Below are positions 11,481 through 22,595 of a stretch of 64,000 bases of DNA, piece after piece. Both the position numbers and the translations under genes were made by a program. This DNA comes from Hirsutella rhossiliensis (taxonomy: Eukaryota > Ascomycota > Sordariomycetes > Hypocreales > Ophiocordycipitaceae). The DNA lies in the NCBI RefSeq assembly GCF_020360975.1, contig NW_025408682.1:1584054-1648053 (forward strand), written 5' to 3'. How positions within the stretch are numbered: the first letter of the stretch is position 1; every line of letters begins with the position of its first letter. Under the pieces are notes generated by a model that worked only from the letters and a program-made list of their open reading frames with translations, made no database searches and was not told where the DNA came from.

Positions 11481-14400
11481 GTTATCGGTGCTATCTTAGT
11501 TTAGTTTTAAGTTAGGTCTTATTTAATTATAGTCTTTTAATAGTAAGTCTTATTTTATAGCTATTAAAGCTAGCTTAATTAAGTCTCCTTAGTTTTATTT
11601 AGTTTATAGTTTAAGTAGTAAGGTTTACGCTTAGTTTTAAGTCTAGTTTAATTAATATTATAGTTTTATTATTATAAGTCCTCTCTTTTTCCTAGGTCGC
11701 TTTAGTAAGGTAAGTAGTTAGCTAGGGTAGTCTTAGTTAAGGCCGCTTTATTTTTAGCGCGACCCTAGGGCTATTATCTACTATATCTATATATAGCCTT
11801 TAAGCTAGATTAAACTAATAGAGCTTACCTAAGTAAAGGAACTATTATACTAGCAGCGCTACTATCTTTTTCCTTTAAAGGCCCGCTCTTATATTACCTA
11901 TATCCTAAGCTTATATTAAAAAGGACTCCCTTACCTTACTATTAATAAATAGTTAATTATTATATAGTAGATAGTATCCCTTTTTTATCTATAAGTATAT
12001 ATTAATAAGGCTATACTAAGGACCTATTAGTTAAAGAGGAAGTTATTAAGCTTAATCTTTCTTATATATATCTAGGTAATTACTATATTAATATACTTAG
12101 GGAGGCCTTTATAATAGTCTAGTATTAATGCTTTATTAAACTATAGTAGGAAGGTAGTAGGGTAAAGGGTAGTTTAGTATTATTAGATTACGTCCTTCTT
12201 AGCATTCTATTAAGCGGCCTATTCCTTATTTAGCCTTTTAAGTAACTTAGCTTTATTTAAGAGGTCGTCCGATCCTATCTAGCTCTAGACCCCCTTTATC
12301 TTTCTTATAAGGAGGGGGCCTACTAAGTAATAGCGCCGCTAAGGGCCTACCCTCTCTTTAGTATTATCTCCTTTTAAGTTTACCTACGACCGCGTTAAAT
12401 ATATATTAGATTTAGCTTAAGAGCCCTAAGTCTTTAACCTTTAAAGGGTATTTATTATTCTTTAGTTTAAGTAAAGGTCGATTAAGGGCACCTATACCTT
12501 TACTTTAACCTAATAGACTAAGGTTATATAATAGGCGCCTATTATTACTTAGAAGTAGGCTAACTAGTCCTATACTAGGTCCCGCGCAATCCTATATAGT
12601 TTTCCCTTTATAGGCGTTATCTTTTAGAATATAACTATAGCGTAAGAGATTAAGGACTAGATTACCTTATTATAGACTTCCTTAGCGTATAGTAGGGTAT
12701 AGCCCTATATAGACGCTATAAGCCCGGTTAAGGCTATAGTCTAGCGCTTTATCTTTACTTAAAGCTACTTTAAGTATACCTTTTATTATAATTTCTAGTA
12801 TACCTATACCCTTAATAAGTAAGCCTCTTAGACCGGTATTACTATATTAGCCTTAAAGCGGACTAGCGTTATTATTACTTATCTTTTCTATATAAAGTAT
12901 ATTAACTTGCTTTTTAATAGTTTAAAAGTAACTATAAACTTAGTCGCTTACTTTATATATACCTTTTAGGCCTCCTTTAAGTATACTACTATAATAGCTT
13001 TATTATATCTAATACTAACTATATTTATATTATTAGCGAAGCTAATAGTATAAATACTATATATTATACTAAGCCTTTTATATAAGGGGGTTATATAGTA
13101 TAAGAATAGGATTAAGGATAAAGGGGAGCTTTAAGGGACTCTTATTAGTACTTATATTAGCTCTAAGGATCTTTTATTAAAGTAAAAGGTTAATCTTTTA
13201 TCGCTTATAAAGCTTTATATTAAGCTTATAAACTATCTAAGGTATCCTTAAAGTTCTAGTTCCCTTATAAGCTTATTATAGTTAACTATATTAAATATAC
13301 CTTTAATATTTAGTTATAAGAATAATATAATGCCCTTTTAAGCCTAAGTTATATATATTAGTTTTATTATTAATAAGATCGCCGCCTTTATAAAGCGCTC
13401 CCTCTTATTTCCTATTTATCTATTTAATAGGATACCGTTTACTTTTACTACTCCCGCGATCCTTTAAGCTAGTATCTACTTAAGTACTTTCCTTATTATA
13501 AATAAGAGGGAAATTAGTCTTTATCCCCTTACTATATAATAAGCTTTTAGCTTCTTACCTAGCTTTTAAAGTACTACTACGTTCGCGCTATAGAACCGCC
13601 TTAGGAAATATAAGAGTTAAGTATAAGCGTTAAAGATTATAGCTAGTTACTAAACTAAGGTTAATTTATACTTCTTAATAAACCTTAAGGGGACGCTATC
13701 TAAGCCCGCCGCTTTCTAGCTTACTATCTTACTTAGTACTACTACGATATTAGCTAGCTAGATCTATTAGTTAACTATAAAGGTCGCCTTAGCTATAGGC
13801 TAAGGTAGCCCTTAGGTTATATTAGCTTTTAGTAAAAAGAACTTAGCGGCTAATATCTAGGCCTTCCCTTTAAAGGTTTCTATTAATCGGTCCTTACCTT
13901 CCTTTATTAGTAGTAGGATATAAGTTAGTTCTAGTAGTAGCTTACTATAAAGTTTAGCCTACCTCTTTATATTTTAAAGCTTAGTATTATTAGCGCTAAA
14001 TTCCTTTAAGAACTTACGCTAGTAAGCCCTCCTTACCTTATAAATAGACGGCCTTTAAGCCGCTATCGCTTTATATAAGTCTTCTTAGTTTACCTTACTC
14101 CTTTCTCGCTTATACTTCCTTCTTACCCTCTTAGCCTCCCTTATCGCCTTTATTACTTTTAGGGTAAACTATATATTACCTTTAAGTAATACTTACCTTT
14201 AGCGCGGAACTATAGCTATCGTAATCTATATTAAGGTAGTAAAGATATAGTTTAGGTCCTAGTTAATATCCTTTAGCGTTTAAAGTATTAGCTAGTATAG
14301 TCTTAGCTAAGATATAGTCTTAGCTTTAACTAGCTTAGCTTTTACTTCTTTTTACCTTAAAGCTAGTTTAAGCGCTTAGGCCTAAGTATTAATCTATACT

Positions 14401-14697
14401 ATAATATTCTAAGGGATATAGTCTAACCTAGTTAAGTTTAAGTTAAGCTTAGTATACTATATCTTAGTTTTTAGTATTACCTATACTAAGTTAATAGTAC
14501 TATCCCTTTAGCTATAGAAAAATCTTATATACTCCCTTCTTAAGGTAGTAAGTTTAAGTTATAGTCTTATTACTTTTTATATAAGTTATATTATACTATC
14601 TAAGGTTCTATTATATCCGTCTTAGAGTAAGTAATAGATATTAAAGTCCCTTATTATTATTATAAGGTACTTTAGTTCGATTACGCTTAGGTCCTAT
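11481..14697 (-). mobile_element. Tad-like non-LTR retrotransposon (LINE), endonuclease C-terminal part and reverse transcriptase; downstream part of a split element
   Basis: On the minus strand the endonuclease motif GDFNxHH survives as RDFNIYY (GDFN codons at 14,640-14,651). The reverse transcriptase reads VP*SSPLSLILFLYY, the RIP form of VPQGSPLSPILF, followed by SFANNINI for FADDINI with both catalytic Asp changed to Asn (codons 13,029-13,040). Domain order EN then RT, with no LTR, defines a LINE, and the motif wording resembles the Tad group of fungi. The 5' part continues at 21,681 across gypsy copy B. The 3' end, towards 11,481, abuts the copia-1 LTR. Only occasional stops interrupt the frame, all explained by RIP. 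Confidence 0.85.
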
Positions 14698-14883
14698 TAT
14701 AAGAGTCTTTAACTATTATAAGTAATAGGCTTAGGCTATAGCCTAAGCTATATAGTTATATATAAAGGGCCGGATCCTATATATATAAGGGTAGGCTAGC
14801 CGCGTATAAAAGAGCTCTATATAGCTTATTAATATTATCCTATAGATAGTACCTATATATACGCTTCTACTTACTCTATAATA
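14698..14883 (+). repeat. 5' LTR of gypsy copy B
   Basis: 186 bp, starting TATAAGAGTC and ending CTCTATAATA. The internal sequence begins GTATAAGCTATTAAC, the likely primer-binding region shared by copies B, C and D. Confidence 0.92.
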
Positions 14884-17800
14884 ATATAAGCTATTAACTA
14901 ATAAATCTAATAGATATCTCCTTAGAAAGGGTACCGCTTCTTTAAGGGAGCACCCTACTACCCTTTAAGCGGATAGAAAGTATTATAGCTATCTTAAAAG
15001 CGATTAAAAGCGCGATAGCTAGCGAAAAGAATAAGGCTCTCGCTATACTAAGGGAGCTATCTATAAGACTAATATTAACCCCTATAACGTTAGTAATACT
15101 AGTTATAGCGGCGGTACTACTAATATAAAAGCTATATCCTTAGCTAACTTAGGACGGTAAGCTTAAGTCCTTTTACTTCTTCTTTAACTAGCTATAAATA
15201 AAGTTTATAATAGATAAGAAATAGGGCCTAAATAGCTATTATAATATAGCGTAGTATTCGCTCTTTTATATACTACTAAAGCCTTAGATATAGCGGATTT
15301 CTAGATTCTAGGATAAGGGCGGCCCTAAAAGTAAGCGCGACTTATAGGACTTCTTTTAATACCTTATATATACGTTCGGTAACGAATAAGAGTAAGAGAA
15401 GGTATAGGATAGGCTATAGACCCTTAAGTAAAGGGATAGGTAGACCTTTAGTAAATTCCTCCTTAACTTTAAAAAGACACTCTTATAAGTAGCGGGAACT
15501 ATAGTATAAGAAGATAGCGCGAAGCTTATATAGTTATAGAACTTAATTACGCTAGCTTTATAAGAGCTACTTATCCCTATAATTATACTTACTAACTATA
15601 GCGAGTATATAAGCTAGTTAATAAAGGTAGTATAAGGCTATAAGTAAACGCTATGTTTTTAAAAGCTTTATAAGTATATACTATATAGCGGTAATAAGAT
15701 TACCGCCCTTTTATAAGAGGAATAGCTAATTATCGATATTAATAAAGATACCTTAATATTAGCTACTTATATAGACCGAGCTAAATATAGTAGGAAGTTA
15801 TTATTAAATATCCCTTATACTATCCCGCTCTTTAAGTAGCGGGCGAAGTAAGTAATAAGTAAGGAAATTAAGAAAAGGAAGACTAATAGCCGCTACTTAT
15901 ATTATAGCGCGTCTATATACTTTATATTAAAATGCCCCTTCCTTTTAGCTAAGCGGCCTATAGTAGTTTAAGTAGCGAAGATAAAACCGCTCCTTACCTT
16001 AAACGATAAAAAGGACTCTACTCTCTTAGGTTTAAAGGAAAAAGAGTAGCTCTAGAGTAAAGACGGGCTCTAAAGCCTTAATTACTAGTACTAGTAAAGG
16101 AAAAGGAGGAATTATCCGCCTATATAAAAGAGGAGCTTACTTTAATATAGGTTATAGTTAATAACTCTTTACCTATCGCCGCCCTTATAAATAAGGGCTA
16201 TTAGTACTACGCTATAGTTAACGAGGCGCTTATATAAGAGATATAAGTACTAGTAGAAAAGATCGCTCTAAGGTAAGTAAAGGGCGCCTTAAGCGTAATA
16301 GAGGGTATAGTAATTAAAGGTATTATATAGCTAGCTATAGAGGTTAATAGTTACCGTAAGCTTATTATAGCCTATATAATCCCTTAACTAAAGTTTCCCT
16401 TAATCTTTAAGAAACCCTAGTTATTATATATAGAGTTATACTTAGTTTTATACTAAAAGAAGCTATAGTTTAAGCCTATATAATAGTAGGTCCGCTATAA
16501 TAATAGTTCTATAGGTATAGGACTAAGCATATAAGCTTTATACTTAGTATAAGAAGTCCTTACTTTTATTTTTATAGGAACTATATAATAGTTAAAGCGG
16601 GAGGAAGGCTAGGTAGCGGCTAATATAGCGGTCTATATAGTTAGCTTAGCGGATATTAATAAGGCCCTTTAAGTAAAGAAGCTAAAGTCGCCTTCTAAGC
16701 TATAGTAGTAAATACTAGAGCGCTTTTATAACCTCTTACTACTATTTAAGTCCTAGAAAGTAAATAAGCTTAACTTATATAAGCTAGGGGTAGACTATAA
16801 GATCGTACTTTATACTAATAAGAAAGGGTAGGAACTACCTATACTATTTAAACCGCTATATAGTATATTATACGCGGAGCTACTAGTACTAAAGAAGACG
16901 CTAAGGGACCTCTTAAATAAGGGTTTTATTTAAGTAAGTAGCTTTAAAGTAAGAGCGCCGGTCTTATTTATATATAAACTAAGGGGTAGGATATAGTTTT
17001 ATTATAACTATAGGGCTCTAAATATAATTATAAAGCTAGACCGCTACCCCTTACCCTTAATATTAGATACGCTCTATAACCTTTTAAAGGTAAAGTAGTT
17101 TATAAAGCTAGATATAAAATAAGCGTTCTATAAGGTATAGATCTTAGAGGGTAATAAGTAAAAGATAGCGTTCTATATACGCTATAGCTTATTTAAGTAG
17201 CTTATAACGCCCTTTAGCCTCTTAAAAGCGCCTACTACCTTCTAGTATTATATTAATAATATACTTTAAGACTTCCTTAATAAGTTCGCTTTTATATATA
17301 TAGATAATATCCTTATTTATATAAGCGGCTCTTATAAGGACTATATATAAAAAGTATAGAAGGTCTTAGAGCGCTATTAACTTTATAGGCTCTACCTTAA
17401 CCTAGATAAGTATAAATTTAGGGTTAAGAGGGTTAAGTACCTAGGCTTTATTATCTATATAGGCATAAGTATATAAGTAGATCCTATAAAGATCTAAGCG
17501 ATTTAAGACTAAGCTACCCTAACTATATAAATAAGTATATAGAGCTTCCTTAGGTTCGCGAATTATTATAGGATATTTATTAAGGGCTTCTTTTATATTA
17601 TAATAACCTTAAACGAGATTACTAAGAAGTAGACCGCCTTTTACTAAGGGCCTATATAGAAAGGAGCGTTCTATACGCTTAAGGACCTATTCTCTTAAGC
17701 CTTAGTATTACTTTAGTAGGACTTTAACTAGTCTACGTTAGTTAAAGTAAACTATAGCGGCTAAGTACTTAAGGGAACGCTCTCTTAAAAGGTAAATAAG

Positions 17801-20019
17801 TAAAAGTAACTAATAGCGTTTTACTCCTATAAGCTAACCTTAATAGAGTAGAATTATACTATTTATAATAAAAAGATACTAATAATTATTAGCTACCTTA
17901 AGTAATAATAAGTAAAGCTTTAAAGCTATAAGAGCTTTAAGGTTCTTATAGACTATAAGAACCTTAAGTACTTTATAACTTACTAGTACCTCTTAAAGCG
18001 GTAAGCCCGCTAAGTAGAGTATCTCTTATACTTTAACTTCTTAATTAAGTACCGCCTTAAGTAGGACTCTATAGTCCTAAACGCGCTTTCTTAAAGGGAT
18101 TAAGACCGGCTAATAGGAGCAGATATTAAGGCCTAGGATCTATAGCTTATCCTATAAAAAGCACTATAGACTTATATAGGAGCTTCCTTAGTAAAGGAAG
18201 ATATAGTATTAGTAAATAAGCTTCCCCCTATGCCCTTACCTTAGTTTAGTAAGGAAGGATAGACTAGCCTAGGGGCGCGCGTAGCGAGAGTATTCTAAGA
18301 TAAGGCCCTTTAATACTTATAGGATAGGATAGTAGCTCTAGACTATACTTATAAAGGCGTACGCCGCGCTATTAAGTCCGGCGCTTAACGCTTAGATCTA
18401 AAGCTAAAGCTAAAAGTATAAGTAGCTAACTACTATATTAACTTATAAGGGTATCTACGCTAGTAAGGGAGACTATAAGTACTAAGTATACTATATACTA
18501 TAGAAGCTAAGGAAAAGGAGGGACTACTAAAGCTAGATAAATAAAATAAGCTTTAAAGGAGGCTAGTCTAACTTATTTATAACTCTAGCGTTATAAGTTA
18601 CTTAAGTAGATAAAGTATAATAGTAAGTATTATAAGGGACTTTTACTAGCCCCTCTTATAGTACTATATTTATCGCTTCCTTTATAACTATAATATTTAT
18701 AGCTATATAAAGATTTAGAGGGCATAGGTTAAAGGGCTACTAAAGTAGCTTTTAGTATAAGACCGGTTCTATATATATATATAGATAGACTTTATAATAG
18801 ACCTCCTACTTATAGAGGGCGGTAACTACTATATATAGGTAATTAAGGACTAACTTAGTAAATTAGTAGTATTAAAGCTAATACCGTTTATAGATATAAA
18901 AGCTTATATAGAGCGCTTCCTTTAATACTAAGCCTACTTATATAGCTAGCTAGCCTTTATTATAAGCGATAAAGGGTTAAACTAAACTAGTTACTTTTAA
19001 TAGTACTTATACTAGCTACTTTAAATTATATAGCTACTTAGTATAGCTTATTACCTATAAACTAATAAAGGACCTAAGAAGGTTAACTAAGAAGCGTTGG
19101 TATACCTATAAGTAGTTATAGCCTATAACTAAGTAGACTAAGACCGCTAGCTCCCTACTACCTAGCTCGCGCTAAATAGTAAACTATAAACCTTTATTAA
19201 GATAGCTCCTTTCTTTATAATATATAGCTTTAAGCTACCCTCCTTAATCCTATTTACCGCGGACGTAGTAGTAAAGTAATATAGTAGTATATTACTAGAG
19301 AGCCGCGCTTCTATATTTATATAGAAGCTATAAGAAACTATAGAATACTATTAATCTATAATAGCTATTATAGTATAAGATTAAGAGTAGCACGCTAATA
19401 AGACTAAGGCGCTAGTGGATAGGTTTATAGTAGGAGATAAAGTATAGCTTAACCTTTATAACTATAGGTTAGCGCGACTAAAAAAGAAGCTAAACTAGCT
19501 ATATATAAAGTTTATAGTATAAAGGGTTATTAGCCTATAAGTAGTTAAGCTCGATAGTCTTTTAATAAGGGTCTATAATAAGGTTAATATTAAACTCCTT
19601 TATTAAGCTTCTTTTAACCCGCTACTTAGATAAGAAGTAGTAGATGCTTAACCGCTTATATTTAAGGTAAAAGGGGATAATAAATTTAAGGTTAAAGAGA
19701 TATAGGCTATACGCTAAAAGAGGGTAAGCTAAGGGAAACGCTAGGAGGTTCTTATTAAGTAGTATAGGTACCTCGACCTTATATAAGAACCTATATATAA
19801 GTTTATAGGAGCTATAGCTCTTAATAAGTTTAAGGCCCTATATAAACTAATAAGTAAGAATAATTAACTAGCGGACTATTAATAGTAGCTTAAGCTAAGA
19901 CTATAAAGTAAGTAAAGTAAAAGGAGTAGTTATAATAATATAAGTAATATAAGCGTAATAGTATAAGTAGAGATAAAAATAGTATTTATTATAAGGTAGA
20001 GCCCTTAAACTACCTAGGC

Positions 20020-20920
20020 CTATTCTTTATTATTATCGTTACCCTTATTATTATCTTTATTATTATTATCCTTATTAGCCTTTTTTTTTATTAGTAGTAG
20101 CGGCGGTCTCTAAGGCGCTAAGGCGGCCCTCTAAGCTTATAAGCTAGTTAGTAGCGGCGGCGGCTTTAAAGGTAAAGGGGCGGCGGCTAGCGGCGGTAGT
20201 AAAGGCAGCGGCGGTAGTAAAGGCAGGCACGGCTAAGGGGACCGCTAATAAGGTAATAGAGGTAGTATCCCTAGTACTAGGTACGTTAAAGGCGGAAGTA
20301 AAAGAGCGGAAGAGTAAGGACCTACTTAAGTATAAGGCCCTATCGCTTAAGGGCGCGGAGGTTATAGTAGGCGGCGGCGGCGGCGGTAAGGCGCTTCTTA
20401 GTAGCCCCCTACGCTTACTTATATAAGCCGGCCTTTTAAGCTAACGCTATAGTAAGTAAGATAGGAGGCGCTGCCTTATAAGCGCGGCCGGCGCGCGCGT
20501 ACTAGTAGTAGCTACCGCCGCGGCGGCACCTAGCTTAATTAGAGTAGTTAAGCTCCTATAACGTATAACGTATATAGGGGGCTAAGCGGGCGGCGCTAGC
20601 CTATACTTAGCGCTTATACTATAGGAGGTTAGCGGATAACGTTTATTACGCTTACCTAACTATAGACTTATAGGGGTAGCGGAGATAGAGGTAGGGGCTA
20701 AGGGGCCGGGCGTTATTAGTAATAGCGGGGATAGCGTTATTACTTTAAGGGGCGACGTAAAGGCGAATAGCGTAGTAAAGGCGGCGGCGGCGGTAGTAGG
20801 AGTAGTAGTAGCGGCGCGGGTAAGAACGGCGGTAGTAGTAGAGTTATCGTTAGCTATAGCTAGTATAGCGTCGATAAACGACTCTATACGCTTTAAGAAG
20901 GAGGAGGTAAGAGAGGGAGA
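20020..20920 (-). pseudogene. antisense accessory ORF of gypsy copy B, RIP-degraded
   Basis: Minus-strand counterpart of the antisense ORF in copy C. It ends NNKE-stop at 20,020-20,022, 11 bp from the convergent pol stop (20,006-20,008). It carries the Asn/Asp-rich tail. A poly-A run in the coding sense (plus-strand T run at 20,081-20,089) gives a local frameshift relative to C and E. The upstream limit is approximate. Confidence 0.55.
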
Positions 20921-21494
20921 GGTAGATATATCTATCGCGGAAGTTAGCTTAATAAAATATAGCCTCCCGCTTAGTAAAGTATAGAACTTATTAGTTAAAG
21001 TTATTATTATTATTAAGGCTATTATTACTATTATTACTACTACTATAAGTATATATTAATAGAGCGGCCTATATAGCTAAAAATAGACTAATGCTTTAAG
21101 TAAAGTAAAACTTATTTATTAATACTACTACTATAGTTAAAGAAAGGAGAGAAAGAAGGGAAGGGGTAAAAGGGGGATACCGCTTTATATACCCCTTAGT
21201 AGAGGATACTACCTAAGGTAAAGGGGATAAGTAACCTAAGGCTTATATAGGTTTAAACTAGCCGCTAGCTACCTAAGGGCGTATATAATAAGTTACGCCC
21301 TTATTTAAACGGCTAGCTAGCTAATAAGTATAGAGCTAGGTTCTAGCTACTTAATTTAATAAGTATAGGGATAATAGGGCTAGTAGGGCTAGCTCGATTA
21401 ATAGGAAAGAGTAAGGAAGAGCTAATAGTATAGGCTTAATTATATAAGAGCTATTAATAAGGTAGCCTTATACTACGCTTAAAGGAGGGTATTA

Positions 21495-21680
21495 TATAAG
21501 AGTCTTTAACTATTATAAGTAATACGCTTAGGCTATAGCCTAAGCTATATAGTTACGTATAAAGGGCTAGATCCTATATATATAAGGGCGGGCTAGCTAT
21601 ATATAAAAGAGCTCTATATAGCTTATTAATATTATCTTATAAATAGTACTTATATATATACCTCTACCTACTCTATAATA
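21495..21680 (+). repeat. 3' LTR of gypsy copy B
   Basis: 186 bp, preceded by a purine-rich tract (AAAGGAGGGTA) that would prime plus-strand synthesis, and followed directly by target duplication CCTAT. Confidence 0.92.
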
Positions 21681-21795
21681 CCTATAACGCTTTAGTCTTT
21701 ATAGCCCTTAGTAGTAAGTAAATTACTTATAGTTTAGTATAATCCTTAAAAACTACCTCGCTTTAATTTAGTTTAAACTAAGGCGACTATATCCT
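21681..21795 (-). mobile_element. upstream endonuclease part of the LINE split by gypsy copy B
   Basis: On the minus strand this continues the endonuclease frame of the LINE at 11,481-14,697 exactly when copy B and one CCTAT are removed. Reading across the junction gives an uninterrupted endonuclease-like stretch leading to the GDFN motif, apart from one RIP stop. It ends near 21,795 at a change to unrelated gag-relic sequence, so the LINE is 5'-truncated here. Confidence 0.7.
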
Positions 21796-22125
21796 TATAC
21801 TTCTTTTTCTTTTCCCTTTTATAGATTATTAACCTTCTTTTAATAAACTATACCTAAGCCTATACCTTTATATACTTTATAATAATATAATTTACTTTTT
21901 ATTTTACCTTCTTTATATCCCTATATATAAAATAGCTATTTTTAGCTACTTTTAAGGCTAACGTTTAATTATTTAGTTTAGTTAAACCGCTTATACTAGT
22001 ATATATATATATAAAATATCTATACTCTTATAGTTATAAAAATAAAGTAAATATAATACTTAGTTTACCTAGGTAATTAAGAGCCTCTTATAATAATAAG
22101 GCTTTATATAACTAAGAGCGGTACT
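21796..22125 (+). pseudogene. gag relic X1, first part (leader and start of gag)
   Basis: Matches 29,186-29,516 almost base for base apart from RIP differences. The leader has a CT-rich start (TTCTTTTTCTTTTCCC), and the gag frame begins near the end (AVLLYLSKFN-like). The frame resumes at 28,429 after the copia-2 insertion. Confidence 0.65.
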
Positions 22126-22584
22126 TATCGCGAAGCGTAGCCTAATTTCGTAGTTCTTAAAGATATCCCTTAGTAAGATAGACTAAGGAAGCTAAAAACA
22201 CCCGGTATAGAAGAAGGAGCCGAGAAGAGGTGCAGAAAGGAGGGTAGGGGTATAAGGGAAAGTATAAAGTAGCGAGAGATAAGACGGATATGCCGGAAAC
22301 GGCTATAAAGGAAGGAAAAAAACCGGTAAAAAGCTCGGTAGTTAAAAGGATATTAGTAGCTTCTTTAAGCAGGATCTTCTTTATTAATTAAGATGCTAGA
22401 TAGGTATAAATAAGGGCGTTAGATAGAGGAAAGAAGGATAATTAAGGCAATATAATAATTACTCCCCTACTATAATTACTGCCCCCGTAAGATTTAAACA
22501 TCTCTACCCTACCTATCCGACCCCTTACTTCTAATTTTACCTTCGTGCATTTTATATATACTTCTTATATCTCTCTACGCGAGA
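22126..22584 (+). repeat. 5' LTR of copia-2
   Basis: 459 bp from TATCGCGAAGCG (originally TGTCGCG) to CTACGCGAGA. The boundary is fixed by the primer-binding site starting at the next base and by the GTACT duplication. Confidence 0.9.
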
Positions 22585-22595
22585 GTTATAAGCCC
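22585..22595 (+). promoter_or_regulatory. copia-2 primer-binding site, initiator tRNA-Met half-molecule type
   Basis: GTTATAAGCCC is the RIP form (TG to TA) of GTTATGAGCCC, complementary to the anticodon stem-loop region of eukaryotic initiator tRNA-Met (contains CTCATAAC). Drosophila copia is primed in this way by a half tRNA. The same site follows the TRIM 5' LTR at 38,885. Confidence 0.7.

Larger units (their letters stand above)
14698..21680 (+). mobile_element. complete Ty3/gypsy retrotransposon copy B, inserted in the LINE
   Basis: 6,983 bp between 186-bp LTRs (14,698-14,883 and 21,495-21,680), flanked by the perfect 5-bp duplication CCTAT (14,693-14,697 and 21,681-21,685). Forward order: gag with a RIP-altered zinc knuckle, protease, reverse transcriptase with YIDN (codon pair at 17,303-17,308), RNase H, integrase. 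A GC-rich region with CGG runs and an antisense ORF follows before the 3' LTR. RIP is heavy, so stops are frequent and the element cannot code. Confidence 0.93.

Noticed and set aside
20160..20840. CGG-rich runs as CpG islands or trinucleotide-expansion loci
   Set aside because: They are Ala/Arg-coding tracts of the antisense ORF region in gypsy copies, kept GC-rich because they contain few CpA sites.
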